Of a stretch of DNA of 64,000 nucleotides, positions 63,179 through 64,000 are shown piece by piece. The notes beneath the pieces were generated by a model that worked only from the letters and a program-made list of their open reading frames with translations, had not been told where the DNA came from and did no database searches. Position 1 is the stretch's first letter, and every line of letters starts with the position of its first letter. The stretch is from Clonostachys chloroleuca (lineage: Eukaryota > Ascomycota > Sordariomycetes > Hypocreales > Bionectriaceae): assembly GCA_037952775.1 (NCBI GenBank), contig JBANAY010000003.1:3782001-3846000 (forward strand). Direction: 5' to 3'. Both the position numbers and the translations under genes were made by a program.

Positions 63179-64000
63179 TCATTGGCCCCCGGTTTCACAG
63201 AATCTGGTTAAATCCGACTCTTCTTCAACGCCAATGGCCAACCACTCTCCTGACATATTACCCGCAAATATGGTCAGGCTGGGCACTACCCCCACATCAC
63301 CCCACCCATTGAACGGCACTACATGACTATCATGATACAGCGCATTGCTGAAGCTCATTTCCTGATTAGGTGAGTACAACGATCCATCGCCAGGTCGGGC
63401 ATTGCATGGATTGATGGCTCCGGGATTGGCACTCGGATCAACGTCTCCAGGGGCAGCCATTCGTGATGCACCAAACGGCATGTCGGAACTTCCCATCCGT
63501 TGACTCTCTTGGTGAGCGCTTTTGCCTCTTCCAATCTTGAGACCCTGTATACGCTTTTGCCATGGATGGCTACCGGGCTCGCATCCGCAGAATCGCTATC
63601 AAAACACCTCACATTAACCCGCATTCTCAAGCACAAAGAAGGGTCCGCCGTCTTGAAATCCGCAGTAGGAAGAATCAACTTACTCGCCATATAATTCAGT
63701 CGCCACATGGATATTAATTCGGTGACGAGATAACGTATGATGCATCTCTCTAAGCTAGAGGGGATTTAGCAGGGGCAAACAAATGGAAATTGACTCGGGC
63801 GTTCATACTTAGCAACCATTGTGCCTGTCTGAAGTATTTCGCCATGCGTTCGATTTGCCTGCTTAACATCTTAAAGCTCGCCACGTCTTCCTGTTTACGC
63901 TTCGCTCGCATGCGGTTCGGGCGGCAGCATTAACAGCCACTGGAGTCGCACGCAAGTGCTATCAAACACGCACATGGGCAGACTCGAGTCGAGGAAGATG
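63179..64000 (-). pseudogene. Degraded gene at the window edge, perhaps a fungal regulator
   Basis: On the minus strand, a piece near the window end (about 63930) reads TACERSVNRKTWR, reminiscent of a Zn(II)2Cys6 cluster with its second Cys replaced by Ser; an alternative frame reads a basic helix (SRQIERMAKYFRQAQW). An exon-like piece (about 63740-63690) reads RYLVTELISMWRLNYMA up to a GTAAGT donor. A C-terminal part (63496-63179) begins MGSSDMPFGASR and ends ESDLTRFCETGGQ. These do not join in one frame: near 63497 the frame shifts at a GGG run. The gene continues beyond the window, so identity and intactness are uncertain. Confidence 0.3.

Overview
The window is nuclear DNA from a filamentous ascomycete (Pezizomycotina; the gene repertoire fits Hypocreales or related Sordariomycetes best, but Eurotiales cannot be excluded). 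The evidence is: genes split by 50-110 nt GT-AG introns with CTAAC/CTGAC-like branch points, a HET-domain gene, Zn(II)2Cys6 regulators, several secreted hydrolases, gene spacing of 1-5 kb, and no operons, rRNA or intact tRNA. I rebuilt exon structures by hand from splice signals and reading-frame continuity; exon coordinates are given in each entry.

Layout. 0-7 kb: a secreted Lys/Pro-rich protein whose start codon appears lost, a Na+/H+ exchanger, a small Rieske protein and a nine-exon ACC-synthase-like PLP enzyme. 7.4-10.1 kb: a galactosaminogalactan (GAG) deacetylase of the Agd3 type with an extra N-terminal carbohydrate-binding-like module and one frameshift. 10.1-15.7 kb: gene desert. 15.7-24.6 kb: a HET-domain protein, a small secreted protein, a broken small gene, a deuterolysin (M35) protease and a membrane-anchored beta-sandwich-like protein. 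25.4-33.9 kb: two tail-to-tail paralogous regulators (one without a zinc cluster), a xylose-reductase-type aldo/keto reductase, a D-serine dehydratase-like enzyme and a pathogen-related-protein homologue. 36-43 kb: a Gly/Tyr repeat protein, a coiled-coil protein and a Ras-like protein lacking the DTAG switch. 45-57.7 kb: a subtilisin, a long collagen-repeat protein with a C-terminal WSC-like domain, a paraoxonase-like protein, a glucoamylase (GH15+CBM20, frameshifted) and a secreted-type FMN 2-hydroxyacid oxidase. 59-64 kb: an HSL-type esterase, a broken TolB/WD40-like beta-propeller gene with an internal inversion, and a degraded gene at the edge.

Functionally the window is rich in secreted or surface proteins: two proteases, starch- and GAG-acting enzymes, a collagen/WSC protein, an FMN oxidase, a propeller and small secreted proteins. 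This suits a fungus living on protein- and polysaccharide-rich substrates or hosts. No classical secondary-metabolite cluster is visible. Several genes carry clean breaks. Some are single-base losses in G/C runs (7.4 kb, 55.9 kb, possibly 63.5 kb), which could be sequencing error. The 60-62.5 kb gene has lesions of several kinds and looks like a genuine pseudogene.
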